Source of the DNA: an uncultured Monoglobus sp.
GTDB lineage: Bacteria; Bacillota; Clostridia; Monoglobales; Monoglobaceae
Assembly (NCBI GenBank): GCA_947630505.1
Contig: CANRHV010000008.1
Coordinates: 1-64,000, forward strand
DNA: 64,000 nt
Reading direction: 5' to 3'
Of this stretch, positions 18,413 to 27,144 are shown in pieces (position 1 is the stretch's first letter; the number at the start of each line of letters is the position of its first letter). Under the pieces are notes generated by a model. That model did no database searches and was not told where the DNA came from. It saw only the letters and a program-made list of their open reading frames with translations. The position numbers were made by a program, and so were the translations under genes.

Positions 18413-21400
18413 ATGAGAAAAAGGATTACCGCATTTTTGTTATCCATTTTGATTATATGCGTTTCGTGCCCTATTGGGTTTACCGCGTCGGCTGAGGAAG
18501 CGTTCCCTTCAACCGAGCCGCAGGTTTCGTCCGCGCCGGTTGAATCGACTGTGCCCAAAGCTTCGGAAGAAACCGCTGAGCCTGTTGTTCCGCAGCAAAC
18601 CGAGATTCCGTCCTCCGAGCCGCAAGCCGAGGCTACGCGAGCGCCGGAGCTGCCCAAGAATACCGAGTGGACATATGAGGATTTCGAGTATGAGGGACAG
18701 CAGGGTCTGTCGCTCACCGGATACAGCGGCGGCGACGCGGATGTGTACGTTCCCGCTGAGATAGACGGAAAGCCTGTGCTCAAACTGGGCGACGGGCTGT
18801 TTCGCGGAAATCTTAACGTAAACAGCGTGACGCTTTCGACAAACGTCAAAGTTATAGGCACGGAGACTTTTATGGGCGCCGAAAAAATGGTCTGCATAGT
18901 CACGAACGAGAGTCTTGCCGAGATCGGTGACAGAGCATTTTCGGGCTGCGCGAATTTTAACTCGATCGTCCTGTATGACGCGGTCACAAAAATCGGAGCC
19001 GACGCTTTCTCGGGCTGCGAAAATGTTGCTGTTTACTGTAATGAAGGCTCAAACGCATATAATTACGCAAAGTCCAATGATATAAAATATGTTCTTATGA
19101 ATTCGAGTGCCGAACCCGAGATAATTGAGCAAGACGGACTGCGTTATTACATATTAAACGGCTCGGCAATTTTGATGTACGCGTATGAGCCGAGCGAGAC
19201 TGTAATTGTGCCATCCGAAATTAACGGCTATCCCGTGACAAAGATAAATACGGGTGCGTTTAACGAAAGCCATACGGTTTCAAGCGTCGTGCTTCCCGAT
19301 ACTGTAACATCAATGGGTGTCGGCGTGTTTCAGAACTGCGATATGCTTCAAAGCATTCGATTACCTTTGGGAATAACCGAAATACCCGTGTCCGCTTTTT
19401 CGGGCTGCAATAGTTTAAAAGAAATCAATATTCCGGAAGGTGTTACAAGAATCGGAGGAGCGGCGTTTTATGAGTGTGAAACGATTACGACGGCAATACT
19501 TCCGCAGTCGTTAAAGCGTATTGACAATAATGTATTTTCTTATTGTTATAATCTTGAAAATATCGATATTCCATCCGGAGTTGAATTTATTGGATCCTAT
19601 TCGTTTGAAAATTGTCATAAGATACGCACGGTTACCATTCCCCAAAATATAACGGAGATAACATATGGTGTTTTTTGCGCATGTCATTCACTGGAAAATG
19701 TTTTTATTCCGTCAAATGTCAAGTCAATAATGGGTGATGCTTTTTCGTATTGCGGCTCACTTAAGACGGTTGAGCTGAGCGAGGGGCTTGAATCTATTAT
19801 AAGTTATGCATTTGAAGGATGCGCATCTCTCTCGCTTGTAACATTTCCCCAAAGCTTAAACTATATATCGGATGATGCGTTTGATGAAATACGCGGAATG
19901 TTCGCGAGAGTACCCGAAAACTCATATGCCTACACATATGCGATCGAGCATAGCATACCGTATATATTTTTGGATGAAAATATTGATGATGTGAAATATA
20001 TTGAAAACGGGATAACATATTACGTGCGTGACGGAAAAGCGGCTGTACTTCATTGTTCCGATACCGTAGAGGGAGATATTACAATACCCGATACTGTCAA
20101 CGGAGCTACAGCGGATGAAGTATATGGATATACGTTCTTTAATAACAGTAAATTGTCAAACGTGCATCTTCCGGATACAATAAAAAAGATAGATGATTAC
20201 GCTTTTAGTATGTGTACGGCAAATATAAATATACCGGCAAACTTATCCGAGATAGGAGATTACGCGTTTGAGTTCTCAGGAATAACCAATGCCGAGATCC
20301 CGGAGGGAACAAAAACAATCGGAAATAAAGCTTTTCAATTCTGTGACAAACTTACGAGTGTCTCGTTGCCGGGCAGCTTGGAGTATATACCGTCGTGTAT
20401 ATTTGTAAATTGTGATAAATTAAAAGATGTAACCATAATGCCGGGACCGAAATATATTGAAGATAATGCGTTTGCCGGTTGTTCATCCATAGAAACGCTG
20501 GCAATACCCGAGGGAGTAACTAAAATAGATTATTCGGCGTTTCAAAGCTGCAAAATGTTAAGGACATTATATCTTCCGGACAGCCTTGAAGAATTATATC
20601 CCAATGTACTTTCGGATATCAGCTGTGTAGTTTGCGTAAATGAGGATTCTTTTGGGCACAAATACGCCGTTGAAAACGAGATTCCTTATTATATCAATGA
20701 CGGAGCGGCACCTGAGATTTATGTAAGCGATGGTATGGATTATTATATAATGGACGGCGAGGCTGTTCTCATGTCATGCATTGAAGAAAAAACTGAAACC
20801 GCTACAGTGTTGAGCGTTGTGAATGAAAAGCCGGTAACATCTATAAATCAATGCGCTTTTTGCGGCTGCAAAATTAAAAGCGTGGCGCTTCCGAATACAA
20901 TAAAGAGGATCGGACGTAGCGCGTTTGCGCAGTGCTACAATCTTACGGATATAGATTTATCGGATATTTCTGTGACAAGAATCAGCGACCGCGCATTCAG
21001 TAACTGCGGTAAATTAAATAATATTGTATTTCCCGACAATTTAGTTTCAATAGGTTCGGGTGTGTTTGACGGTTGTAAGGCATTGGAGAGTGTCACTATT
21101 CCGGAAAGTGTGACGTCGTTTGGAGAAGCCGCTTTCTACTGGTGTTCCTCTTTAAAAAGTATAAATTTACCCGTTGGAATCGAAACGCTTCCGGACAGCG
21201 TATTTCTTGGCTGTTCCGCGCTTGAGACTCTCGATATTCCGGATAGCGTTCGCTCTATAGGAAAAAGCGCGTTTTATGCCTGCGATTCACTTGATAATAT
21301 TGTTCTGCCGGAAAAGCTTGAAAGTATAGCTCCGTATACTTTTGCGCATTGCAGATCTCTGCGTTCTATAGTTATACCGCGCGGGATCAAATACATTCCC

Positions 21401-24400
21401 GAGAATTTATTTGACGATTGTACATCGCTTGAGGCTGTGGAAATTCCCGACTCGGTCAACAGAATAGACGGATTTGCTTTTTCGGGTTGTACTGCGATCG
21501 AGTCAATAAATATACCGAATACGGTTCAATCTATGAGTTATAGCGTGTTTACAGGTTGTTCATCGCTCAAACGTACAAATATTCCTAAAAATCTAACCGA
21601 ATTTTCGGGATGCTTGTTCAATGGCTGTACCTCGCTTCAACCTATGTACATTTCTGATAAGATATGCAAAATAGCTTCGGATGCGTTCCGCGAATGCCCG
21701 AACTTTATCATGTGCGTGTTTGAAGACAGCTATCCGCATCATTTTGCCGTAGAGAACAATGTTCCATATTTTATAATTCCGCGCACCGAGAATCCGAATG
21801 TCTCAAACGGAACCGGCGTGTCGGGTTATGTCACATCCTTGCTCGGAAGTCCGGTAAGTCAAGCGACGGTTGAGCTTATCGATAAGGACGGAAACGTTCT
21901 TCAAACCGTTTCGTCCGATGAATACGGATTCTATCAGTTTACATACGCGTATGTCGGCAGCTACACGGTCCGCGCAAGCGACGCGCAAGGCAACACCGGC
22001 ATAAACACTTTCAGTGTCAAGAGACTCAGCGCGTTTGATGTTTATGTTACGGACGGCACAAACGTCACGATAAACGACTGCGTGAGCATATATGGAACCG
22101 TTACAAATGAGAACGGAGAACCGATCAACAGCGTTTATGTAGAACTAATCGACGAAAACGGAAATGTTATAAACGGCGCTTATACATCCTCCGATGGCGG
22201 ATACGAGTTCGAATATGTTCCCGCCGGCACATACACAGTCCGCGCGACGGATTATCGAAACGAAAACGCGGCGATGAGCGAGGTCGCGGTATTTCCTCCG
22301 AACGGTGATATATTATGTGATATCGCGATCCGAGAGAGCGCCTCGGTGAGCGGCAGAGTGACGTTTGAGGGCGGAGAACCCGCGACATGGGTTGAAGTGA
22401 TAGTAACCAACGAGGAAGGCGACAGGGTACAGGCGCTCAATACCGACAGCAGCGGACGCTACAATATTCACGGACTGCCTGCGGGACGCTACAATATAAC
22501 TGTGGCAGTGGAGAAAGATAACAGGAGGTACATGGGCGCCACGGACGTAACGGTTGTTGGCGCAGTCGACATAACCGACGCCGATATTGTCCTGAAGTCC
22601 GAAAGCGCGGGTGTGGGCGCCGCAAAAGTCAGCGGAAAGGTGACAGCGCACGGTTCGCCTCAGCCATGCGTGGTTGTCATCAAAGACGTGTTCATGAACG
22701 AGATCGCCACATACACGACGGGCAAAAACGGAAAATACACGTTTGTGAATATTCCCGACGGAGCGTACACTATAATCGCGACGACCGAATCAAACGGAGC
22801 GGGTTATACCTCGATAACGATCACCGACGGAGAAATAACTGCGGGCAGCACGGATATAACCGTATATAAAGAAGGCACGGTCGAGGACCTTGAGACGAGG
22901 ATCGACCTTCTGCCCGATCCGGACAGTGGAGCCGATGCGATAGCGGCAGCTCTTGATGATATAGAAAAAGCCAAAAATATATACGACGGAATGTCCGATA
23001 AGAGCAAGCGTCAGCTTGACGAAGAAAAGCTCGACAAGCTCAACCGTCTGATCGCAGCAGCAGCCGCGCCGATGATGAGCGTAAGCAATGATGGAGCGCT
23101 TGAATATTCTGCAAGCGCGCAGGGCCTTGAGACGGTTATCTCGGGAAATGAGATACTTCAGCAAAAAACATCTGACATCAACCTCAACATTGCGGTTTAT
23201 AACGCGCCGGAGGAGGGAGAGGAACAGCCCGATTCTAAATACGATATCGAGCAGATAGACAAAAAAGCGGCAAACGAAAACAAGACGATAGTTGACTATT
23301 TTGACATCTCGCTCACCAAAACGACCGACGGCGTAGAAAAGAAGATCAGCGACATCAAAAAGGACTCGGCGGGAACGGGCAAGATCAGGATAACCCTCGC
23401 GCTGCCCGATGAGCACAAGAATCACGTTAATTATTATATGCTGCATATCCACAACGGCTCGCTTTCAACTCTTGCCGATATGGACAGCGATCCCGATACC
23501 GTCACATTTGAGACCGACAAGTTCTCAAAGTTCGCGATGATCTATGACGATATCGAAAGAATCGAAACCGTGCTTGACGCCGAGATATTTAATCTGCCCG
23601 AGAATGATTACGCGCGCGTGAACGCGGGCAGCGACAGCGTTAAGATCGGCGACACCGTGGCGTTTTACAAAGACGAGGACATGACCGAGCAGTTTGGAGA
23701 AGCGGTCGAGATCACAGAGGATACCGCGAAGATCGCGCTTCCCGAAGGCGCGCTCAACAAACAGGCGGGAACGCTCTACGCGAGGGTCAACGGCGCGGAA
23801 CCGCCTTATGCGGTCGAATATCCCGTCGAGCTTGGATTTGAGATCAAGCCCGATAGCATAACCGTAGAGGTCGGCAAGACGGTCGAGGCGGAGCTTATCG
23901 GCAGCGATGAGGCATACGCTTTCACCGCCGATTGGAGTGTAGAGAACGAAAACGTCTCGATAGAGGCGAACGGTTTAAGCGCGACTATCACGGGAAAATC
24001 AGCCGGAGCGACCAAGCTGAGCGTCACCGCGGAGTTCGCTCATCCCGACACACTGGCGGACGAGAAGACAATAGAGCTCACAAAGTCGGTCGATGTCACA
24101 GTGACCGATCTCGCGGCGCCGGATGCTCCCACCGAGAGCCCGAGCGCAGAGCCTTCACAGCAGCCGACAAGCGAGCCGACCGAGAGCTCAAGCGCGGAGC
24201 CTTCACAGCAGCCGACAAGCGAGCCGACCGAGAGCCCGAGCGCGGAGCCTTCGCAGCAGCCGACAAGCGAGCCGACCGAGAGCCCGAGCGCAGAGCCTTC
24301 GCAGGAGCCGACAAGCGAGCCGACCGAGAGCCCGAGCGCGGAGCCTTCACAGCAGCCGACAAGCGAGCCGACTAAGAGCCCAACTGCCGAACCTTCGCAG

Positions 24401-24889
24401 AAGCCGACAAGCGAGCCGACCGAGAGCCCGAGCGCGGAGCCTTCGCAGGAGCCGACAAGCGAGCCGACTGAGAGCCCGAGCGCTGAGCCTTCGCAGGAAC
24501 CGACAAGCGAGCCGACCGAGAGTCCGAGCGTTGAACCTTCGCAGGAGCCGACAAGTGAACCGACCGAGAGTCCGAGCGCTGAACCTTCGCAGGAACCGAC
24601 AAGCGAGCCGACGTATGGATATAAATATTTGATAGACGATATTCGAGTGTTCGACGGCAGCATAAGCGTTGACATAACCGCGCTCACGGGCGGCGAGGCG
24701 AAATTGATCGTCGCCTCATACACGGAGGGCGGACTGCTTGCAGATATTGAATTTGTCGATATCGCTGCCTCCGGCACATTTGACGCCGAGCTTATAACCG
24801 ACAATGCAGACAGCGTATCGGCGTTTGTATGGAACAATATCTCGGATGCCGTACCGCTCTGTGATAAAAAAGTAAAAAAAATAAAATAA
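18413..24889 (+). CDS. Giant BspA-like leucine-rich-repeat surface protein with CnaB-like domains and shared C-terminal module
   Basis: This is a 2158-aa exported protein. I chose the ATG at 18413 because GGGAGGAAG precedes it and it opens with the signal peptide MRKRITAFLLSILIICVSC. The order is: signal peptide (1-29), Ser/Glu/Pro linker (30-80), and four blocks of BspA/LRR_5 repeats (about 90-1120, units like LPDTVTSMGVGVFQNC). Most blocks open with a YYI-x-DG motif and close with a motif like AVENEIPYYI. Next come four carboxypeptidase-regulatory/CnaB-type beta domains (about 1134-1482), a helical segment (1492-1549), an Ig-like BIG_2-type domain (about 1809-1879), a 160-residue repeat linker (about 1908-2067) and the shared module (2068-2158, LIVASYTEGGLLADI, FVWNNISDAVPLC). 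BspA-type proteins commonly bind host or matrix proteins, so an adhesin role is likely. No LPXTG or SLH anchor is present. The LRR part looks more AT-rich than the C-terminal half. Confidence 0.85.
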   Translation: MRKRITAFLLSILIICVSCPIGFTASAEEAFPSTEPQVSSAPVESTVPKASEETAEPVVPQQTEIPSSEPQAEATRAPELPKNTEWTYEDFEYEGQQGLSLTGYSGGDADVYVPAEIDGKPVLKLGDGLFRGNLNVNSVTLSTNVKVIGTETFMGAEKMVCIVTNESLAEIGDRAFSGCANFNSIVLYDAVTKIGADAFSGCENVAVYCNEGSNAYNYAKSNDIKYVLMNSSAEPEIIEQDGLRYYILNGSAILMYAYEPSETVIVPSEINGYPVTKINTGAFNESHTVSSVVLPDTVTSMGVGVFQNCDMLQSIRLPLGITEIPVSAFSGCNSLKEINIPEGVTRIGGAAFYECETITTAILPQSLKRIDNNVFSYCYNLENIDIPSGVEFIGSYSFENCHKIRTVTIPQNITEITYGVFCACHSLENVFIPSNVKSIMGDAFSYCGSLKTVELSEGLESIISYAFEGCASLSLVTFPQSLNYISDDAFDEIRGMFARVPENSYAYTYAIEHSIPYIFLDENIDDVKYIENGITYYVRDGKAAVLHCSDTVEGDITIPDTVNGATADEVYGYTFFNNSKLSNVHLPDTIKKIDDYAFSMCTANINIPANLSEIGDYAFEFSGITNAEIPEGTKTIGNKAFQFCDKLTSVSLPGSLEYIPSCIFVNCDKLKDVTIMPGPKYIEDNAFAGCSSIETLAIPEGVTKIDYSAFQSCKMLRTLYLPDSLEELYPNVLSDISCVVCVNEDSFGHKYAVENEIPYYINDGAAPEIYVSDGMDYYIMDGEAVLMSCIEEKTETATVLSVVNEKPVTSINQCAFCGCKIKSVALPNTIKRIGRSAFAQCYNLTDIDLSDISVTRISDRAFSNCGKLNNIVFPDNLVSIGSGVFDGCKALESVTIPESVTSFGEAAFYWCSSLKSINLPVGIETLPDSVFLGCSALETLDIPDSVRSIGKSAFYACDSLDNIVLPEKLESIAPYTFAHCRSLRSIVIPRGIKYIPENLFDDCTSLEAVEIPDSVNRIDGFAFSGCTAIESINIPNTVQSMSYSVFTGCSSLKRTNIPKNLTEFSGCLFNGCTSLQPMYISDKICKIASDAFRECPNFIMCVFEDSYPHHFAVENNVPYFIIPRTENPNVSNGTGVSGYVTSLLGSPVSQATVELIDKDGNVLQTVSSDEYGFYQFTYAYVGSYTVRASDAQGNTGINTFSVKRLSAFDVYVTDGTNVTINDCVSIYGTVTNENGEPINSVYVELIDENGNVINGAYTSSDGGYEFEYVPAGTYTVRATDYRNENAAMSEVAVFPPNGDILCDIAIRESASVSGRVTFEGGEPATWVEVIVTNEEGDRVQALNTDSSGRYNIHGLPAGRYNITVAVEKDNRRYMGATDVTVVGAVDITDADIVLKSESAGVGAAKVSGKVTAHGSPQPCVVVIKDVFMNEIATYTTGKNGKYTFVNIPDGAYTIIATTESNGAGYTSITITDGEITAGSTDITVYKEGTVEDLETRIDLLPDPDSGADAIAAALDDIEKAKNIYDGMSDKSKRQLDEEKLDKLNRLIAAAAAPMMSVSNDGALEYSASAQGLETVISGNEILQQKTSDINLNIAVYNAPEEGEEQPDSKYDIEQIDKKAANENKTIVDYFDISLTKTTDGVEKKISDIKKDSAGTGKIRITLALPDEHKNHVNYYMLHIHNGSLSTLADMDSDPDTVTFETDKFSKFAMIYDDIERIETVLDAEIFNLPENDYARVNAGSDSVKIGDTVAFYKDEDMTEQFGEAVEITEDTAKIALPEGALNKQAGTLYARVNGAEPPYAVEYPVELGFEIKPDSITVEVGKTVEAELIGSDEAYAFTADWSVENENVSIEANGLSATITGKSAGATKLSVTAEFAHPDTLADEKTIELTKSVDVTVTDLAAPDAPTESPSAEPSQQPTSEPTESSSAEPSQQPTSEPTESPSAEPSQQPTSEPTESPSAEPSQEPTSEPTESPSAEPSQQPTSEPTKSPTAEPSQKPTSEPTESPSAEPSQEPTSEPTESPSAEPSQEPTSEPTESPSVEPSQEPTSEPTESPSAEPSQEPTSEPTYGYKYLIDDIRVFDGSISVDITALTGGEAKLIVASYTEGGLLADIEFVDIAASGTFDAELITDNADSVSAFVWNNISDAVPLCDKKVKKIK
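24134..24613 (+). repeat. Ten 48-bp tandem repeats in the LRR-protein linker
   Basis: Exactly ten 48-bp units encode variants of the 16-residue unit ESPSAEPSQEPTSEPT. All ten are in frame and of equal length, with mainly third-position and Gln/Glu changes. Confidence 0.92.
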
Positions 24890-24943
24890 AAAGATTATCC
24901 AATTAACCGTTTATATTCAGAGTCAGTGTTAATTATCGGCAGC

Positions 24944-24983
24944 AAAACCGGATCATTCGGTATACCGTTTGATCCGGTTTTTA
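24944..24983 (+). terminator. Intrinsic terminator after the LRR protein gene
   Basis: A perfect 12-bp stem (AAAACCGGATCA / TGATCCGGTTTT) with a 14-nt loop is followed by T residues. Confidence 0.85.
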
Positions 24984-24985
24984 AT

Positions 24986-25014
24986 TTGACGCGATAGATT
25001 TTTTGTGGTATAAT
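24986..25014 (+). promoter_or_regulatory. Promoter of the ArsC/Spx-like gene
   Basis: TTGACG, a 17-nt spacer, TATAAT, directly after the preceding terminator. Confidence 0.7.
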
Positions 25015-25047
25015 ATCTCTATGTGATTACAAGGAGGATGAAAATAT

Positions 25048-25398
25048 ATGATAAAATTTGTTTGCTATCCCAAATGCACCACCTGCAAAAAGGCGCAGAA
25101 ATTCCTTGACGACAACGGGATCGACTACGAGATTCGGGATATTAAATCCGAGAACCCGTCGTATGACGAGCTCAAAAAGTGGCATGAGGCAAGCGGATTG
25201 CCGCTTAAAAAGTTCTTCAACACAAGCGGAATGCTTTATCGCTCAATGGAGCTTAAAAACAAGCTGCCCGACATGACGGAGGAGGAACAGCTGAAGCTTT
25301 TGGCGACTGACGGTATGCTGGTAAAGCGCCCGATAGCGGTTTCGGACAATAAGGTTTTGGTCGGATTTAAAGCGGACAGCTGGGAGGAACTTAAATAG
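25048..25398 (+). CDS. ArsC/Spx-family thioredoxin-fold protein
   Basis: This 116-aa cytoplasmic protein has the ArsC/Spx fold. CxxC is at Cys10-Cys13 (CTTC) near the N-terminus, and there is the conserved LVKRPI segment near residue 97. Family members are either glutaredoxin- or thioredoxin-linked arsenate reductases, YffB-like proteins, or Spx regulators that contact RNA polymerase. The CxxC pair and short length fit both the Spx-like and ArsC-like branches. No arsenic-resistance genes are near, so arsenate reduction is not supported by context. It has its own promoter and a GGAGG RBS, and the MATE gene follows after 35 bp. Confidence 0.85.
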   Translation: MIKFVCYPKCTTCKKAQKFLDDNGIDYEIRDIKSENPSYDELKKWHEASGLPLKKFFNTSGMLYRSMELKNKLPDMTEEEQLKLLATDGMLVKRPIAVSDNKVLVGFKADSWEELK

Positions 25399-25433
25399 TT
25401 TACTAATTTTTTGAAAAGAGATGAAATTCGGTT

Positions 25434-26786
25434 TTGAAACTTTTTAATTATAAAAAAGAAACGATAGCGGAATCTCTGCGCATAGCGGTTCCGGCTATTG
25501 TTGAGTCGTTTTTTGTGGCTTTCGCGGGACTTGTGGATTCGCTTATGGTCAGCTCTCTGGGCGCCGACGCGGTCGCGGCGGTCGGCCTCACCACGCAGCC
25601 GAAGTTTTTGGGTCTGGCTGTGTTTCTCGCGATGAACGTCGCAGTTTCGGCTCTGGTTGCCAGAAGATTCGGCGAAAAACGCAGGGAGGACGCCAACTCG
25701 ATCTTGTTCACCGCTATGGTAATGATCTTGATCCTGGCGGCGATACTGAGCACCGGGCTTGTGATATTTGCTCCGCAGATCATGGATCTGTGCGGCTCTT
25801 TGCCCGAGACCCACGACAGCGCGGTTATTTATTATCGGATAATTATGGGCGGCATGGTATTTAACTGTGTGCAAATGGGAATCAACTCGGCTCAGCGCGG
25901 AGCGGGCAACACAAAAATAACCATGCGCACAAACATCACATCCAACACGATAAATATTATATTTAATTATTTATTGATAAACGGACATTTCGGCTTCCCC
26001 GCGCTCGGCATCAAGGGAGCTGCGCTTGCCACGGTGCTCGGCACGGTAGTTGCGGCGATCATGAGCCTTTTGTCGATCAGTCATCCCGGCAGCTTTCTTA
26101 ATATCCTATTTATAATCAAGAAAAAAATACGCCCGACTATCAGCGCATTCAAGAGTCTTGTGAGAGTGGGCTACAGTGTGTTCTTTGAGCAGATGCTTAT
26201 GCGCGTCGGATTTATGATGACCGCAATAATGGCGGCAGATCAGGGCACGGCGGCGATGGCCGCTCACCAGGTGGGCATGAACATAATGGGTCTGTCGTTT
26301 TCGTTCGGCGACGGTCTGCAAGCCGCGGCGGTCGCCTTGATCGGCAGAAGCCTCGGCGAGAACAAGCCCGACGGAGCGAAGGAATACGGCTCGGCCTGTC
26401 AGATGCTGGGCGGCGTGATATCCGTGGTTCTGGCCGTGGTTTATTTCTTCGGCGGCGGACTTTTGATGCGTCTGTTCTTCAGCGAGCCCGAGATCGTCAA
26501 AATAGGCGTAAGCATAATGCGCATCATAATCATCGTGGTGCTGTTCCAGATACGCCAGGTTATCTACATGGGCTGTCTGCGCGGTGCGGGCGACACGCTC
26601 TACACCGCGGTCGCCTCGACCATAAGCGTCACGATTATTCGAACGGCTGTCTCCTATCTGTTCGGCTACACATTCGGAATGGGCATCGCGGGGATCTGGA
26701 TGGGCGTCATCGGAGACCAGGTAGCGAGATACATATTCGCGGTTATCCGCTTCAAGGCGGGAAAGTGGGTCAATATAGCAATTTAA
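25434..26786 (+). CDS. MATE-family multidrug/cation efflux transporter
   Basis: This 450-aa integral membrane protein shows the twelve hydrophobic segments of the MATE fold in two similar halves (ESLRIAVPAIVESFF near residue 12, and VGYSVFFEQMLMRVGF in the second half). It exports organic cations or drugs by Na+ or H+ antiport. The start is a TTG at 25434, judged by homology of the N-terminus; only a weak AAAAGAG lies upstream. A short out-of-frame ATG ORF of eight codons (25421) overlaps this start. It is probably co-transcribed with the ArsC/Spx-like gene. The substrate is unknown. Confidence 0.9.
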   Translation: MKLFNYKKETIAESLRIAVPAIVESFFVAFAGLVDSLMVSSLGADAVAAVGLTTQPKFLGLAVFLAMNVAVSALVARRFGEKRREDANSILFTAMVMILILAAILSTGLVIFAPQIMDLCGSLPETHDSAVIYYRIIMGGMVFNCVQMGINSAQRGAGNTKITMRTNITSNTINIIFNYLLINGHFGFPALGIKGAALATVLGTVVAAIMSLLSISHPGSFLNILFIIKKKIRPTISAFKSLVRVGYSVFFEQMLMRVGFMMTAIMAADQGTAAMAAHQVGMNIMGLSFSFGDGLQAAAVALIGRSLGENKPDGAKEYGSACQMLGGVISVVLAVVYFFGGGLLMRLFFSEPEIVKIGVSIMRIIIIVVLFQIRQVIYMGCLRGAGDTLYTAVASTISVTIIRTAVSYLFGYTFGMGIAGIWMGVIGDQVARYIFAVIRFKAGKWVNIAI

Positions 26787-26804
26787 AAAATTTGAAATTA
26801 GGTA

Positions 26805-26833
26805 TTGACCCGAATACTGTTTTGTGATAAAAT
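26805..26833 (+). promoter_or_regulatory. Promoter of the SRP RNA gene
   Basis: TTGACC, a 17-nt spacer, TAAAAT. The predicted start at about 26840 coincides with the 5' end of the SRP RNA terminal helix. Confidence 0.75.
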
Positions 26834-26838
26834 ATGTA

Positions 26839-27112
26839 AGTCATGTTAAATTGGGGCGTTAGCGGTGCCTTGTAACCCTCAATCCGCTACAGAGGGAATG
26901 AAAACTTGCTTTTGAGGGATATCCTTGTTTGGTCTGCCTCGCATAAGTGGTGTTGACGGTTTGGTCTTACGCAATCGGAACCTGTGAACCTCGTCAGGGC
27001 GGGAACGCAGCAGCGATAAGCAGTCATTTCGATGTGCCGTGAGGGTGCTAAATCCGAGCTAACTGTGTGAGTAACGCTTGTAAGGCTGTTTCGAACGCAA
27101 GCACATGACTTT
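26839..27112 (+). ncRNA. ffs: Signal recognition particle RNA (large, Alu-domain type)
   Basis: This roughly 275-nt RNA is recognisable from the Alu-domain block GGTGCCTTGTAACCC, the GGTGTTGACGGTTTGG segment, and the SRP54-binding hairpin (GTCAGGGCGGGAACGCAGCAG, then GATGTGCCGTGAGGGTGC). It also has GAGCTAACTG with AGTAACGCTTGTAAGGC, as in B. subtilis scRNA. The ends pair (AGTCATGT at 26839-26846 with ACATGACT at 27103-27110) and a T-run follows. It fills the 358-bp gap between the MATE gene and dnaX; scr-dnaX is the conserved order in Firmicutes. It acts with Ffh in co-translational membrane targeting. Confidence 0.93.
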
Positions 27113-27144
27113 TTTATTGAAATTTCCAAAAGAGGTGAAGGCTT

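Noticed and set aside
24134-24613. CRISPR-like array of regular repeats
   Set aside because: The 48-bp units are contiguous without spacers and encode an in-frame protein repeat. The same holds for 6477-6758.
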